A stretch of 17,168 nt of DNA from DASWHD01 sp036393335 (GCA_036393335.1 DASWHD010000131.1:1-17168), one strand, 5' to 3'. Numbered from the stretch's first letter, positions 7,130 to 13,632 are shown. Translations and numbers: made by a program. Notes: generated from the sequence alone by a model not told the origin.

Positions 7130-9679
7130 ATGAGACCCACCCGAACTTTCCCAGCGCCGTGGCCGTTCCTCCTCGCCGCGACCACCCTCGTGCTCGCCGG
7201 GTGCGGCGGTGGAGGGGGCGGCGGGGGGAGCGAGACGGCGGGGGCGGCGCAGGTGCTGGAGGTGGTCCAGCCGGCGCCCGCCTCCCCTGAGGCGACACCG
7301 CCGCAGACCGATGTAGCAACACCAAGCACGCCGGTACAGGTTACCGCCGCGGCGATTCACTACCGCGGGGAGCGCACAGCGGGGCGCGCCACGGTAGGAC
7401 GCCGGGAGCAGCCCCTGACGCTCCACGCCATCGCCGCGCCGGTCGAGAGCCAGGGGCTGCCCCTCGTCGACTTCGTGGAGGGGGTGGCGGATACCGTGGG
7501 CGATGCGGTGCAGGACTTCCTCGATCTCGTACTCCCGGACAAGCTCGTCGACGACATCCTCGGAATCGAGGATGACGACGATCACGATGACGACATCCAC
7601 GACTATTTCCCCACCGGCGCGCAGGATCAGTGGACCTTCCTGGGTGACGCCGAGATCCTCCAGGGCGCCGACCCGGTCCTGCTCTTCGGCCTCGCCGGCA
7701 CCGGCCCCACCACCTACGGGTTCACCCTGGCAGTCCAGGGTAGCGGCTTCTACTTCGTCGACCAGGAGGTGAGCGGCGGCACCGTCACCGCCGAGCCCGC
7801 GCTGTTGTGGATCCCCAACGACCTGCGCGTGGGTTCCGTTCACACCGGCGCCGCGGACCTCACCCATACCCCGACCGCGGGCACGGCCACCACCGTGCAC
7901 GTGGCGCGCCGCATCGAGCTGGTCGCTAGGGAGGCCCACGCGACCTTACACAGCTACTTCGCCGACGCGTTGCACTTCCGGATCGTCGACACGGTGACGC
8001 GCGGAGACGGCACCACCGCCCCACTCACGTACGACCTCTACCTGGGCCGCGGCTTCGGGCCGGTGGAGTGCAACGCCACGGACGGCGGGATTATCCGCCA
8101 CGCGGAGATCGAGCGTGCCGCGATCCGGGGCCGGCCGCGCCCCGACACCGACGGCGACGGTCTGATCGACGCCGACGACCCGGACGACGACAACGACGGC
8201 GTCCCCGACGATCACCAGGGGAGCAACACGCCGGGCGCCTGGGAGGAGCGCTGCCGGACCGCCACCGCCGGCTGCGATGACGCCTTCCCCAAGGACCCGG
8301 CCGAGCAGGCGGACAACGACGGCGACCGCGTGGGCAACCGGGCCGACCCCGACGACGACAACGACGCGGTCCCCGATGGGGTGGACTACTACCCGTGGGA
8401 TGGAGCCCGCAGTGAGGCGCCGTACCGCGTCTACCTCTGGGCCACGGACCCCGGCGGCGTCCGCCACCTCTACACCCTCGACCCGGACGCCGCCGGCGCG
8501 CAGGCGCCGGCGGAGATCCTCCCGGACCAGGCGCCCTCACTCTGGGGGCTGGCGGTCTGCCCGCGCCGGCCCGACGGACCCACCGCCGTTCGCCTCGCCT
8601 TCCTCGCCCCGGCGGCCGGCGCCGGCCCGGCGGACGCCACCGGCTCCCACCTCTGGGTGGCGGACGAGGACGGGGTGCGCGACATCACGCCGGACCTCCA
8701 CCGGCGAGTCCTCGACGCCACATGGGAGGTCGGAGGCGAGTCGCTCTACTTCGGGCTCTGGGACAGCACCGACGACCCGAACCTGGTCCTGCGCCAGGTG
8801 GACCGCCTGGGGTTGGACCCGCCGGACGCGCCGGTCGGCGGCCGAGTATGGAAGTACCGCTTCGGCGCGACGCAGCGCTACCTCGCCTACGCCGACGACA
8901 GCCACCTGTTCAGCGACCTCATCCTCCGCGACCGCCAGGGCGGACGGCGCGAGCTCACCCCGGAGGAGAACGACTCGACCCTGTTCGGCATCCTCCGCAA
9001 GAGCTTCTCGGTCTTCGAGCTGGACCGCGACCCGGAGTTCTCCGCGGACGGCAGCCGCCTGGCGGCCGGTGGCGCCCTGAGCATGATCGAGCGCTGGGTC
9101 CTGTTCTTCACGATCTACGACCGCGGGCCCGAGGAGGCGATCCGCGTCTGGGAGACGGCCACGGGCCGCGTGGTGCGCAAGCTCGACCACGACACCTTCG
9201 GCGTGGGTACCTTGGAGGTCCGCCTGCCCCAGGGCTTCGCCGCCCTGTCGCCGTTCGGTCGCTACCTGGCGGTGGAGGTCTACCCCGAAGGCGGCGGCCG
9301 GCTGGACGTGGTCGACCTCGCGAGCGGCGCGATCACCACCGTGAGCGACATCCTGCCGGCGCCGGAGACCTATCCGGCGCATTGGGAGCTGGGGTCCGGC
9401 GGCTGGACCTTCACCGATCCCCCCGCCCTCGTCCTGGCGCTGGCGGATGGCGGCGGCGTGAGCCGCCCGGTACGGCTGCCTGTGGACGGCTCCGGGCCGG
9501 CGGCGCTGAGCGATCTGCCGAGCGAGGGGCCCATCCTCCTCTCCCCCCACGGGCGCCATCTGTTCTTCGTCCATGACCAGCGGGTGTGGCGCGTGGACAC
9601 CGCGACGAGGGGCACGCCGGTGGCGATCACCGACGCCACCTTCGCCGACCATCTCCTGCGCCTGGAGGTCGCCCGATGA
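7130..9679 (+). CDS. Polyglycine-tethered lipoprotein with Asp-rich calcium-type repeats and propeller-like C-terminus (copy 2)
   Basis: Paralogue of the gene at 2265, 849 residues. From ATG 7130 the signal peptide ends LVLAGC with lipidated Cys25, followed again by eight glycines. An in-frame ATG at 7106 would add eight residues; neither has a good RBS. At the place where copy 1 has its second glycine tract, this copy has an acidic/His stretch (EDDDDHDDDIHD, residues 147-158), a possible metal site. The conserved N-terminal domain follows, then Asp-rich type 3-like repeats (about 339-425, e.g. DTDGDGLIDADDPDDDNDG). The propeller-like region (about 430-849) shows PEFSADGSRLAA, AALSPFGRYLAVEVYP and PILLSPHGRHLFFV. 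The last residues are LRLEVAR as in copy 1. The gene is coupled by ATGA overlap to the second protease. Role unknown; the repeated pairing argues that the two proteins work together at the cell surface or in the periplasm. Confidence 0.85.
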   Translation: MRPTRTFPAPWPFLLAATTLVLAGCGGGGGGGGSETAGAAQVLEVVQPAPASPEATPPQTDVATPSTPVQVTAAAIHYRGERTAGRATVGRREQPLTLHAIAAPVESQGLPLVDFVEGVADTVGDAVQDFLDLVLPDKLVDDILGIEDDDDHDDDIHDYFPTGAQDQWTFLGDAEILQGADPVLLFGLAGTGPTTYGFTLAVQGSGFYFVDQEVSGGTVTAEPALLWIPNDLRVGSVHTGAADLTHTPTAGTATTVHVARRIELVAREAHATLHSYFADALHFRIVDTVTRGDGTTAPLTYDLYLGRGFGPVECNATDGGIIRHAEIERAAIRGRPRPDTDGDGLIDADDPDDDNDGVPDDHQGSNTPGAWEERCRTATAGCDDAFPKDPAEQADNDGDRVGNRADPDDDNDAVPDGVDYYPWDGARSEAPYRVYLWATDPGGVRHLYTLDPDAAGAQAPAEILPDQAPSLWGLAVCPRRPDGPTAVRLAFLAPAAGAGPADATGSHLWVADEDGVRDITPDLHRRVLDATWEVGGESLYFGLWDSTDDPNLVLRQVDRLGLDPPDAPVGGRVWKYRFGATQRYLAYADDSHLFSDLILRDRQGGRRELTPEENDSTLFGILRKSFSVFELDRDPEFSADGSRLAAGGALSMIERWVLFFTIYDRGPEEAIRVWETATGRVVRKLDHDTFGVGTLEVRLPQGFAALSPFGRYLAVEVYPEGGGRLDVVDLASGAITTVSDILPAPETYPAHWELGSGGWTFTDPPALVLALADGGGVSRPVRLPVDGSGPAALSDLPSEGPILLSPHGRHLFFVHDQRVWRVDTATRGTPVAITDATFADHLLRLEVAR
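9664..9678 (+). promoter_or_regulatory. Ribosome binding site for protease 2 inside the lipoprotein 3' end
   Basis: GGAGGT (9664-9669) lies six bases before ATG 9676 and encodes part of the lipoprotein's LEVAR tail. Sequence, spacing and overlap are the same as at 4667. Confidence 0.85.
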
Positions 9680-10911
9680 AACGGTGGCTCGCCCTGCTTC
9701 TCCTGCTCGCGTGGGCGACGTCCGCCGTGGCCCAAGGGGAGCGCCCGATCACCGAGATCCTGGTGCGCCTGGGGCCGCTGCCCGCCACCGTCCACACCTC
9801 GGCGGTGGTCCGCAGCCTCGCCCTCACCACCGGCACCCAGGAGGCGGGCCAGCTCGCCTACCAGCCGGTGCAACGCCTCGCCCTCAACGGACAGGACCTG
9901 GCGGCCACCCTCGCCACTCTGCGCGCCGACCCGCGGGTCGCGTACGCCGAGCCCAACTACCCGGTCTACGCCCTGGCCGCCCCGAGCGACCCGGCGGTGT
10001 ACACCCTGCAATGGGGCTTCCGGCGGGTCGAGGGGGTGGAGGCCCTCGCCCGCCGCCTGCCGCCGGCGGCCTACGATACGGTGATCCTGGCGATCGTCGA
10101 CACGGGGGTGGACGACCGCCATCCGGACCTGGCCAGCCGGTTCGTGCCGGGGGCGGTCATCAAGGGAGGCGGCACCCAGCCGCGGGACCGCAACGGCCAC
10201 GGCACCCACGTGGCCGGGATCGCCGCCGCCACCACCGGCAACTCCATCGGCATCGCCGCCCCCTTCCCGGGCCGGATCATGGCGGTGCGAGTCCTGGACG
10301 ACACGGGCAGCGGCAGCGTCGCCGACGTGGCGGACGGCATCGGCTTCGCGGTCGACCACGGCGCCCGGGTGATCAACCTCTCTCTCGGCACCACCTGCAC
10401 GTTCTTCCTCTTCGACACCGGCGACTGCAACACCCTGGAGGATGCGGTCGAGGAGGCCCACGCGGCCGGGGCCATCATGGTCGCCGCGGCCGGCAACTCC
10501 GGTGGCGAGGAGAAGCTCTACCCGGCCTCCTATGGCGAGGTGATCAGTGTCTCGGCGTGGGGGTTCGACGACGACGGCATCGCCAATTTCTCCAGCTACC
10601 ACGACCAGGTGGAGCTGACCGCCCCCGGCGAGCACATCTACAGCACCTTCCTTCAGGGCGGTTACCAGATGCTCTCCGGCACCTCGATGGCCGCGCCCCT
10701 GGTGGCCGGCGCCGCCGCCAACGTGCTGGCTACCCTACTCGAGGCCCAGCCGGCCATCGCCACTGACCCTCCGCGCGCCGCCGAGTGCGTCCGCCAGATC
10801 CTCCGCCAGAGCGCCTCCCACTACGCCGAGGGGCGCAGCCGCAAGACCGGCTACGGGCTACTGCGGCTCGACACCGCCCTGGACCTGGTGCCCGCCTTCC
10901 AGTGCCCGTGA
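9676..10911 (+). CDS. Secreted subtilisin-family (S8) serine protease (copy 2)
   Basis: Paralogue of the protease at 4679, 411 residues, same architecture. It has a Sec signal peptide (1-19, cleavage at AVA|Q), an I9-like propeptide (about 22-100, with DPRVAYAEPNYPVYAL) and an S8 catalytic domain. The catalytic residues are complete: Asp142 (AIVDTGVD), His178 (GHGTHVAG), Asn274 (AAAGNS), Ser337 (GTSMAAP). Unlike copy 1 it carries a short insertion with two cysteines around residues 240-256 (TCTFFLFDTGDC), possibly a disulfide loop near the active site, which could alter specificity. An in-frame ATG at 9586 lies inside the lipoprotein gene and is rejected: only the start at 9676 gives a signal peptide directly behind an RBS. 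It is followed by heptamer repeats and no further cassette gene. Confidence 0.96.
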   Translation: MKRWLALLLLLAWATSAVAQGERPITEILVRLGPLPATVHTSAVVRSLALTTGTQEAGQLAYQPVQRLALNGQDLAATLATLRADPRVAYAEPNYPVYALAAPSDPAVYTLQWGFRRVEGVEALARRLPPAAYDTVILAIVDTGVDDRHPDLASRFVPGAVIKGGGTQPRDRNGHGTHVAGIAAATTGNSIGIAAPFPGRIMAVRVLDDTGSGSVADVADGIGFAVDHGARVINLSLGTTCTFFLFDTGDCNTLEDAVEEAHAAGAIMVAAAGNSGGEEKLYPASYGEVISVSAWGFDDDGIANFSSYHDQVELTAPGEHIYSTFLQGGYQMLSGTSMAAPLVAGAAANVLATLLEAQPAIATDPPRAAECVRQILRQSASHYAEGRSRKTGYGLLRLDTALDLVPAFQCP

Positions 10912-10913
10912 GG

Positions 10914-10969
10914 GTAGGAGGTAGGAGGTAGGAGGTAGGAGGTAGGAGGTAGGGGTTAGGAGATAGAAG
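10914..10969 (+). repeat. Tandem heptanucleotide repeat GTAGGAG, eight units
   Basis: Five perfect GTAGGAG units (10914-10948) are followed by three degenerate ones (to 10969). The array begins three bases after the protease stop. It is not coding. A second array in opposite orientation occurs at 11063-11090, so the two could pair into a long stem. Confidence 0.9.
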
Positions 10970-10975
10970 GTGGGG

Positions 10976-11052
10976 CCGCCCGTTGGGCGGTGCGGGTGCG
11001 TCTCTGGTGAGAGGTGCCTGCCGACTATCCCTTTGGCCGCCACAGGCGGCCA
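10976..11052. repeat. Two GC-rich hairpins between the heptamer arrays
   Basis: CCGCCC-GTT-GGGCGG (10976-10990) and TGGCCGCC-ACA-GGCGGCCA (11034-11052) are perfect stems of 6 and 8 base pairs with three-base loops. They lie between a plus-strand gene end and a minus-strand gene end. The second is terminator-like but lacks a T tract on either strand. Confidence 0.55.
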
Positions 11053-11062
11053 TTCATGCCCC

Positions 11063-11090
11063 CTATCTCCTACCTCCTATCCCCTTCCTC
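11063..11090 (-). repeat. Inverted heptamer array, four units
   Basis: On the minus strand this reads as four GAGGTAG-like heptamers with substitutions, the reverse orientation of the array at 10914. Its last two bases overlap the rhodanese stop codon (11089-11091). Confidence 0.7.
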
Positions 11091-11490
11091 AACACTGCCG
11101 CCATGGCAGACCATGGAACCGCCAACCACCGAGAGTCCCGCGGTGCAGAGAATCGTCGATCTTCCCCTCGAACCCCTCGCCGATGTTGAACACCTTCTGG
11201 AACCCGGCGTCGATCAGGGCGTTGCCGGCCTCGATGGTCCGCACCCCGCTGCGGCAGATCAGGTAGACCGGCTGGTCTTGGCGCGCGATCTCGGAGAGCG
11301 CGATGATGAACCGCGGGTTGATGTCCCAGTCCGGGGAGTCACGCCACGGGATGTTGATCGCCCCGACCGGCGAGCCCACGAAGAAGTACTCCAGCTCCGA
11401 GCGCACGTCGACGAAGACCGCATCCGGCTCCCCGGACATCTTCTCGTACGCCTCGACAGGCGGCAGGGTGATGAGGTGCGGCGTGCTCAT
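11089..11490 (-). CDS. Single-domain rhodanese-like protein
   Basis: Predicted cytoplasmic sulfurtransferase of 133 residues with a single rhodanese domain. It shows FVDVRSELEYFFVGSPVGAI (domain start), INIPWRD, the active-site loop YLICRSGVRT with the persulfide-forming Cys79, a helix (IEAGNALIDAGF) and the family C-terminus GGWRFHGLPWRQC. The ATG at 11490 has a good RBS (AGGGG, 11497-11501, six bases upstream). A candidate -10, CATAAT, lies at 11536-11541, giving a leader of about 40 bases. The gene stands alone, shielded by the terminator at 11655 from transcription coming from upstream. Sulfur donor and acceptor cannot be told from sequence. The loop resembles that of rhodanese proteins in sulfur-metabolising bacteria. 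Confidence 0.92.
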   Translation of the reverse strand: MSTPHLITLPPVEAYEKMSGEPDAVFVDVRSELEYFFVGSPVGAINIPWRDSPDWDINPRFIIALSEIARQDQPVYLICRSGVRTIEAGNALIDAGFQKVFNIGEGFEGKIDDSLHRGTLGGWRFHGLPWRQC

Positions 11491-11496
11491 GGGCGT

Positions 11497-11541
11497 CCCC
11501 TTGGGGAGAGAATGGCTGACTCAGGAAACGCGGCCATTATG
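11497..11541 (-). promoter_or_regulatory. Rhodanese RBS and candidate -10 box
   Basis: AGGGG (11497-11501) precedes the ATG by six bases. CATAAT (11536-11541) is a plausible -10 element. No clear -35 box is seen 16-18 bases further upstream. Confidence 0.4.
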
Positions 11542-11654
11542 GAGAAGATCGGCTGTGACCAGTAGCCCGATGGGGTATCGGAACAGATCGCGCCGCCCCT
11601 GATCCACGGCCCGCTCCACAATGTGCCTCTTGTGGCACCCCACCTGCGCAGTCC

Positions 11655-11690
11655 AAAAGAAAAGGCCGCGACCCCGTCGGGATCGCGGCC
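11655..11690 (-). terminator. Rho-independent terminator (minus strand)
   Basis: On the minus strand GGCCGCGA...TCGCGGCC forms an 8 bp outer stem, extended past one mismatch by CCC-GAC-GGG, and is followed directly by TTTTCTTTT (11655-11663). This is the clearest intrinsic terminator in the window. No complete protein gene ends just upstream of it, so it probably ends an RNA. Confidence 0.85.
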
Positions 11691-11831
11691 GGTACGCCGT
11701 GGCTCCAGCTCGAGCGAGCGAGCCGACAGCGGCTATGGCAGGCGAGACACGCGGCGCACCCTCCGCACGACTGGCCGATGAGGCTAGCCCTCCCTGAGCT
11801 CCCCCGGTGGTCGCCGGCGCGTCTGCCTTGC
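11655..11831 (-). ncRNA. Candidate sigma-54-dependent small RNA
   Basis: A transcript of roughly 170-190 bases is implied by a near-consensus sigma-54 promoter (11843-11857) and the intrinsic terminator at 11655-11690, on the same strand with no intact gene between. The body contains further self-complementary segments, for example around GGCTAGCC and the CTCGCTCGCTCGAG stretch. It does not resemble 6S, tmRNA, RNase P, SRP RNA or a tRNA as far as I can see. The alternative is a leader of the rhodanese gene (11490) controlled by attenuation at this terminator. Confidence 0.5.
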
Positions 11832-11842
11832 ACGCTGCCTCC

Positions 11843-11857
11843 GCAAGGTATGTGCCA
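11843..11857 (-). promoter_or_regulatory. Sigma-54 (-24/-12) promoter
   Basis: The minus strand reads TGGCACATACCTTGC. This fits the RpoN consensus TGGCAC-N5-TTGC, with GG and GC separated by exactly ten bases. Transcription would start near 11831 and run toward the terminator at 11655. Confidence 0.7.
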
Positions 11858-11998
11858 GATCGCACGATGCGCCCGGATTTCGGCCACTTAGCGTATAACT
11901 CGTTGAAATGATAGTAGCTTCTCCACTCGCGTGGCCGATGCCCATCGGCGCCAAGGTGCCCCTCGCCCCGGTGGGTGTGACCGAGGCGGTGGAAAAAC

Positions 11999-12015
11999 TG
12001 TTCAGATACCGAACA
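11999..12015. promoter_or_regulatory. Possible upstream activator site for the sigma-54 promoter
   Basis: TGTTCAGATACCGAACA has perfect TGTTC/GAACA half-sites plus a matching inner G/C pair. It lies about 150 bases upstream of the -24 element, the usual distance for bacterial enhancer-binding proteins. I do not recognise the activator. Single site only. Confidence 0.3.
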
Positions 12016-12136
12016 CCGTATTTCGATCGTGGCCCCCCTTCCACCAGAAAATGCCGAAAAACCAATAGGTTGGTCGATGTCGGTGAATTTTACACGAGTC
12101 GGCCCGGCAGCGGATCGCCGCGCGCCGTCCCCCCCC

Positions 12137-12459
12137 TTACCGTGACATACCGGGAGCTGCGGCGGCCGTTCCCGCGACCGGTGGTCCCCCGGGTCGGCCG
12201 TGGCTCACCTGATCGACGGTGCGGATCCGGGCCGCGTACTCCTCCACCGGCATGGCGCTCTGCCAGCGGCCGGCGAGGCGCGCGCCGGATGGATCGCGTT
12301 GAGGTGGCCGTTCTCCAGCCAGTGACGCACACCAAGCATGCCGGAGATCGACAGGATCGCCTCCACCCCCGGGGGTCGCGTTTGAGTGACCGCGCCGCCC
12401 TCCTGGGCCTGGTGGCGCCAGAAGGTCGTGCTCCGATGAATCAGGTCGTTCAGGGTCAT
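12137..12459 (-). pseudogene. Small gene broken by a two-base slip
   Basis: From ATG 12459 the minus strand encodes MTLNDLIHRSTTFWRHQAQ and continues with protein-like sequence (GVEAILSISGMLGVRHWLEN, HLNAIHPAR). In the GCGCGCG run near 12277-12285 the frame shifts. Removing one GC dinucleotide restores LAGRWQSAMPVEEYAARI and an end at the TAA at 12137-12139, giving 106 residues. Either a real slippage mutation or a sequencing error. A TATAAA box (12482-12487) lies just upstream. I do not recognise the family; it may be an accessory-element remnant. Confidence 0.5.
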
Positions 12460-12593
12460 CGCGAAGAAAAGCGTAGCTTGCTTTATAGTAGTCCCCGACA
12501 AACAGACCATCCTCGGCACGGCGATGCGGCCGGCAGTCATCCCCCGGTGGGGTGTCACCACCCCAGGCGCTGGGCGACGCGGGGCAAACTCGC

Positions 12594-12599
12594 TATGAT
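12594..12599 (+). promoter_or_regulatory. Candidate -10 box for the Met-rich protein operon
   Basis: TATGAT followed by CACTGG closely resembles the element ahead of the HAD gene (15559: TATGATCGCTGG). No good -35 is visible. Confidence 0.35.
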
Positions 12600-12628
12600 C
12601 ACTGGAATTTTTCCCCCGCCGCGCCGCC

Positions 12629-13018
12629 GTGCGAGGCGTGCGTGACACCTTGAAGCCTGCCTACCAGACACTGGACCGCATCGCCGGTGCCGGTCTCGGG
12701 GTCCTGGCGGCCGCGGCGGCGGCCGCGGTCACTCCAGCCGGCGCGGCCATGGTACCGGTCATGGCTACCGGCATGGTGCTGGGAATGACGGCGGCCATGG
12801 GCGGCGCGTTCCTCATCGCGCCATGGGCCGGGATGTTCGAAATCATGATCCCCGGCATGTGGGCCGGGATGGTGGCCGGCATGAGCGGCGGTATGGCCCG
12901 CGCCATGGACCTCCCCTGGTCCGCGGCCCTGACCATCGGCGCCGGCGCCGGGCTGGCGATCGTCCTCGCCTTCCAGCGCCTCGACGCGCGCCTCACTCGC
13001 GGGGAGGATTCTCGATGA
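12629..13018 (+). CDS. Methionine-ladder, glycine-zipper membrane protein
   Basis: Unnamed 129-residue membrane protein; the start is uncertain (GTG 12629 or GTG 12638, the latter behind a GAGG). After an Ala-rich segment (21-40), methionines stand at residues 41, 45, 49, 53, 57 and then 69, 73, 77, 81, 85, 89, 93. That is every fourth residue, with only positions 61 and 65 replaced by F and P. Glycines or alanines usually precede them, giving GxxxGxxxGxxxG at 76-88 (GMWAGMVAGMSGGM). Another hydrophobic stretch (98-114) and a charged tail follow. Three or four membrane helices are likely. MxxxM together with GxxxG recalls CTR-type copper transporters, so a Cu(I) or other soft-metal role is a hypothesis only. 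It overlaps the methyltransferase gene by ATGA, so they are co-translated. Confidence 0.75.
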   Translation: MRGVRDTLKPAYQTLDRIAGAGLGVLAAAAAAAVTPAGAAMVPVMATGMVLGMTAAMGGAFLIAPWAGMFEIMIPGMWAGMVAGMSGGMARAMDLPWSAALTIGAGAGLAIVLAFQRLDARLTRGEDSR

Positions 13019-13632
13019 CCGACGAGCGCACCGCCCGGATCTGGGACCGACAATCCCGCACCTATGACCTGTTCGCCGCCGGCCAGGAGCGCCGCTGGGC
13101 GGCGTGGAAGCGCGAGCTGTTCGCCAAGATCGCCGGGCGGACCCTGCTCACCGCGGTGGGTACGGGCCTCGACATCCCCTTTCTGCCGCCGGGCCATGAG
13201 ATCGTCGCCATCGACATCAGCGCCGGCATGCTGCACCGCGCCGGGGCGCGCGCCAAGCGCTACCAGGGGACGCTCGATCTGGTCCAGGCGGATGTGACCG
13301 ACCTGCCCTTCCCCACCGCCGCCTTCGATACGGCGCTCACCTCCTGCACCTTCTGCTCGGTGCCCGACCCGGTGGCTGGCCTGCGCGAGATTTACCGGGT
13401 GGTGCGACCCGGCGGCCGGCTGCTGATGTTCGAGCACACCGACAGCCGCCACTGGGCCATCCACCCCCTGCTGGCGGTGATGACCCTCGTCACCCGCCAC
13501 GTGGCCCGGGTCACCACCGAGCTCACCCGCGACACGGTGGGCAACGTGCATACTGCCGGCTTCTCCATCGAGCGGGTGACTTGCCTCTATCTGGACGTGG
13601 TGAAGACCATCGAGGCAATACGACCCACATGA
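13015..13632 (+). CDS. Class I SAM-dependent methyltransferase (PmtA/UbiE-like)
   Basis: Predicted S-adenosylmethionine-dependent methyltransferase of 205 residues, complete for this family. SAM motif I is LLTAVGTGLDIPFLPPG, motif II VAIDISAGML, then VQADVTDLPFPTAAFDTAL and the post-motif REIYRVVRPGGRLLMFEH. Motif I is degenerate at its first positions, with T-A where E-x-G is usual, but GTG is kept. The C-terminal half (HPLLAVMTLVTRHVARVTTELTRDTVGN) and the ending LDVVKTIEAIRP resemble small phospholipid N-methyltransferase-type or menaquinone/ubiquinone methyltransferase-like proteins; the substrate cannot be assigned. ATG 13015 overlaps the upstream stop, with GGGGAGGA about eight bases before it as RBS. 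Coupling to the Met-ladder membrane protein suggests a membrane-linked or metal-stress role (inference). Confidence 0.9.
   Translation: MTDERTARIWDRQSRTYDLFAAGQERRWAAWKRELFAKIAGRTLLTAVGTGLDIPFLPPGHEIVAIDISAGMLHRAGARAKRYQGTLDLVQADVTDLPFPTAAFDTALTSCTFCSVPDPVAGLREIYRVVRPGGRLLMFEHTDSRHWAIHPLLAVMTLVTRHVARVTTELTRDTVGNVHTAGFSIERVTCLYLDVVKTIEAIRPT

Noticed and set aside
10914..11090. Heptamer array considered as a CRISPR
   Set aside because: Units are 7 bases and contiguous with no spacers; there are no cas genes.
11537..11833. Cys-rich reading frame (C-x2-C-x2-C-x2-C-x3-C at 11726-11767) within the small RNA, with a GGAGG before a GTG at 11831-11833
   Set aside because: The GTG sits at the predicted transcription start, the frame runs through the intrinsic terminator, and the flanking residues are low-complexity; the cysteines probably arise by chance from GC-rich sequence.
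11784..12065. 93-residue minus-strand ORF containing VTPTGARGTLAPMGIGHASG
   Set aside because: It would overlap the sigma-54 promoter and end inside the RNA; no RBS and no recognisable family.
11908..12645. 245-residue plus-strand ORF across the spacer
   Set aside because: Composition is Arg/Pro-rich as in GC-rich shadow frames, it overlaps the better minus-strand pseudogene, and it ignores the RNA signals.
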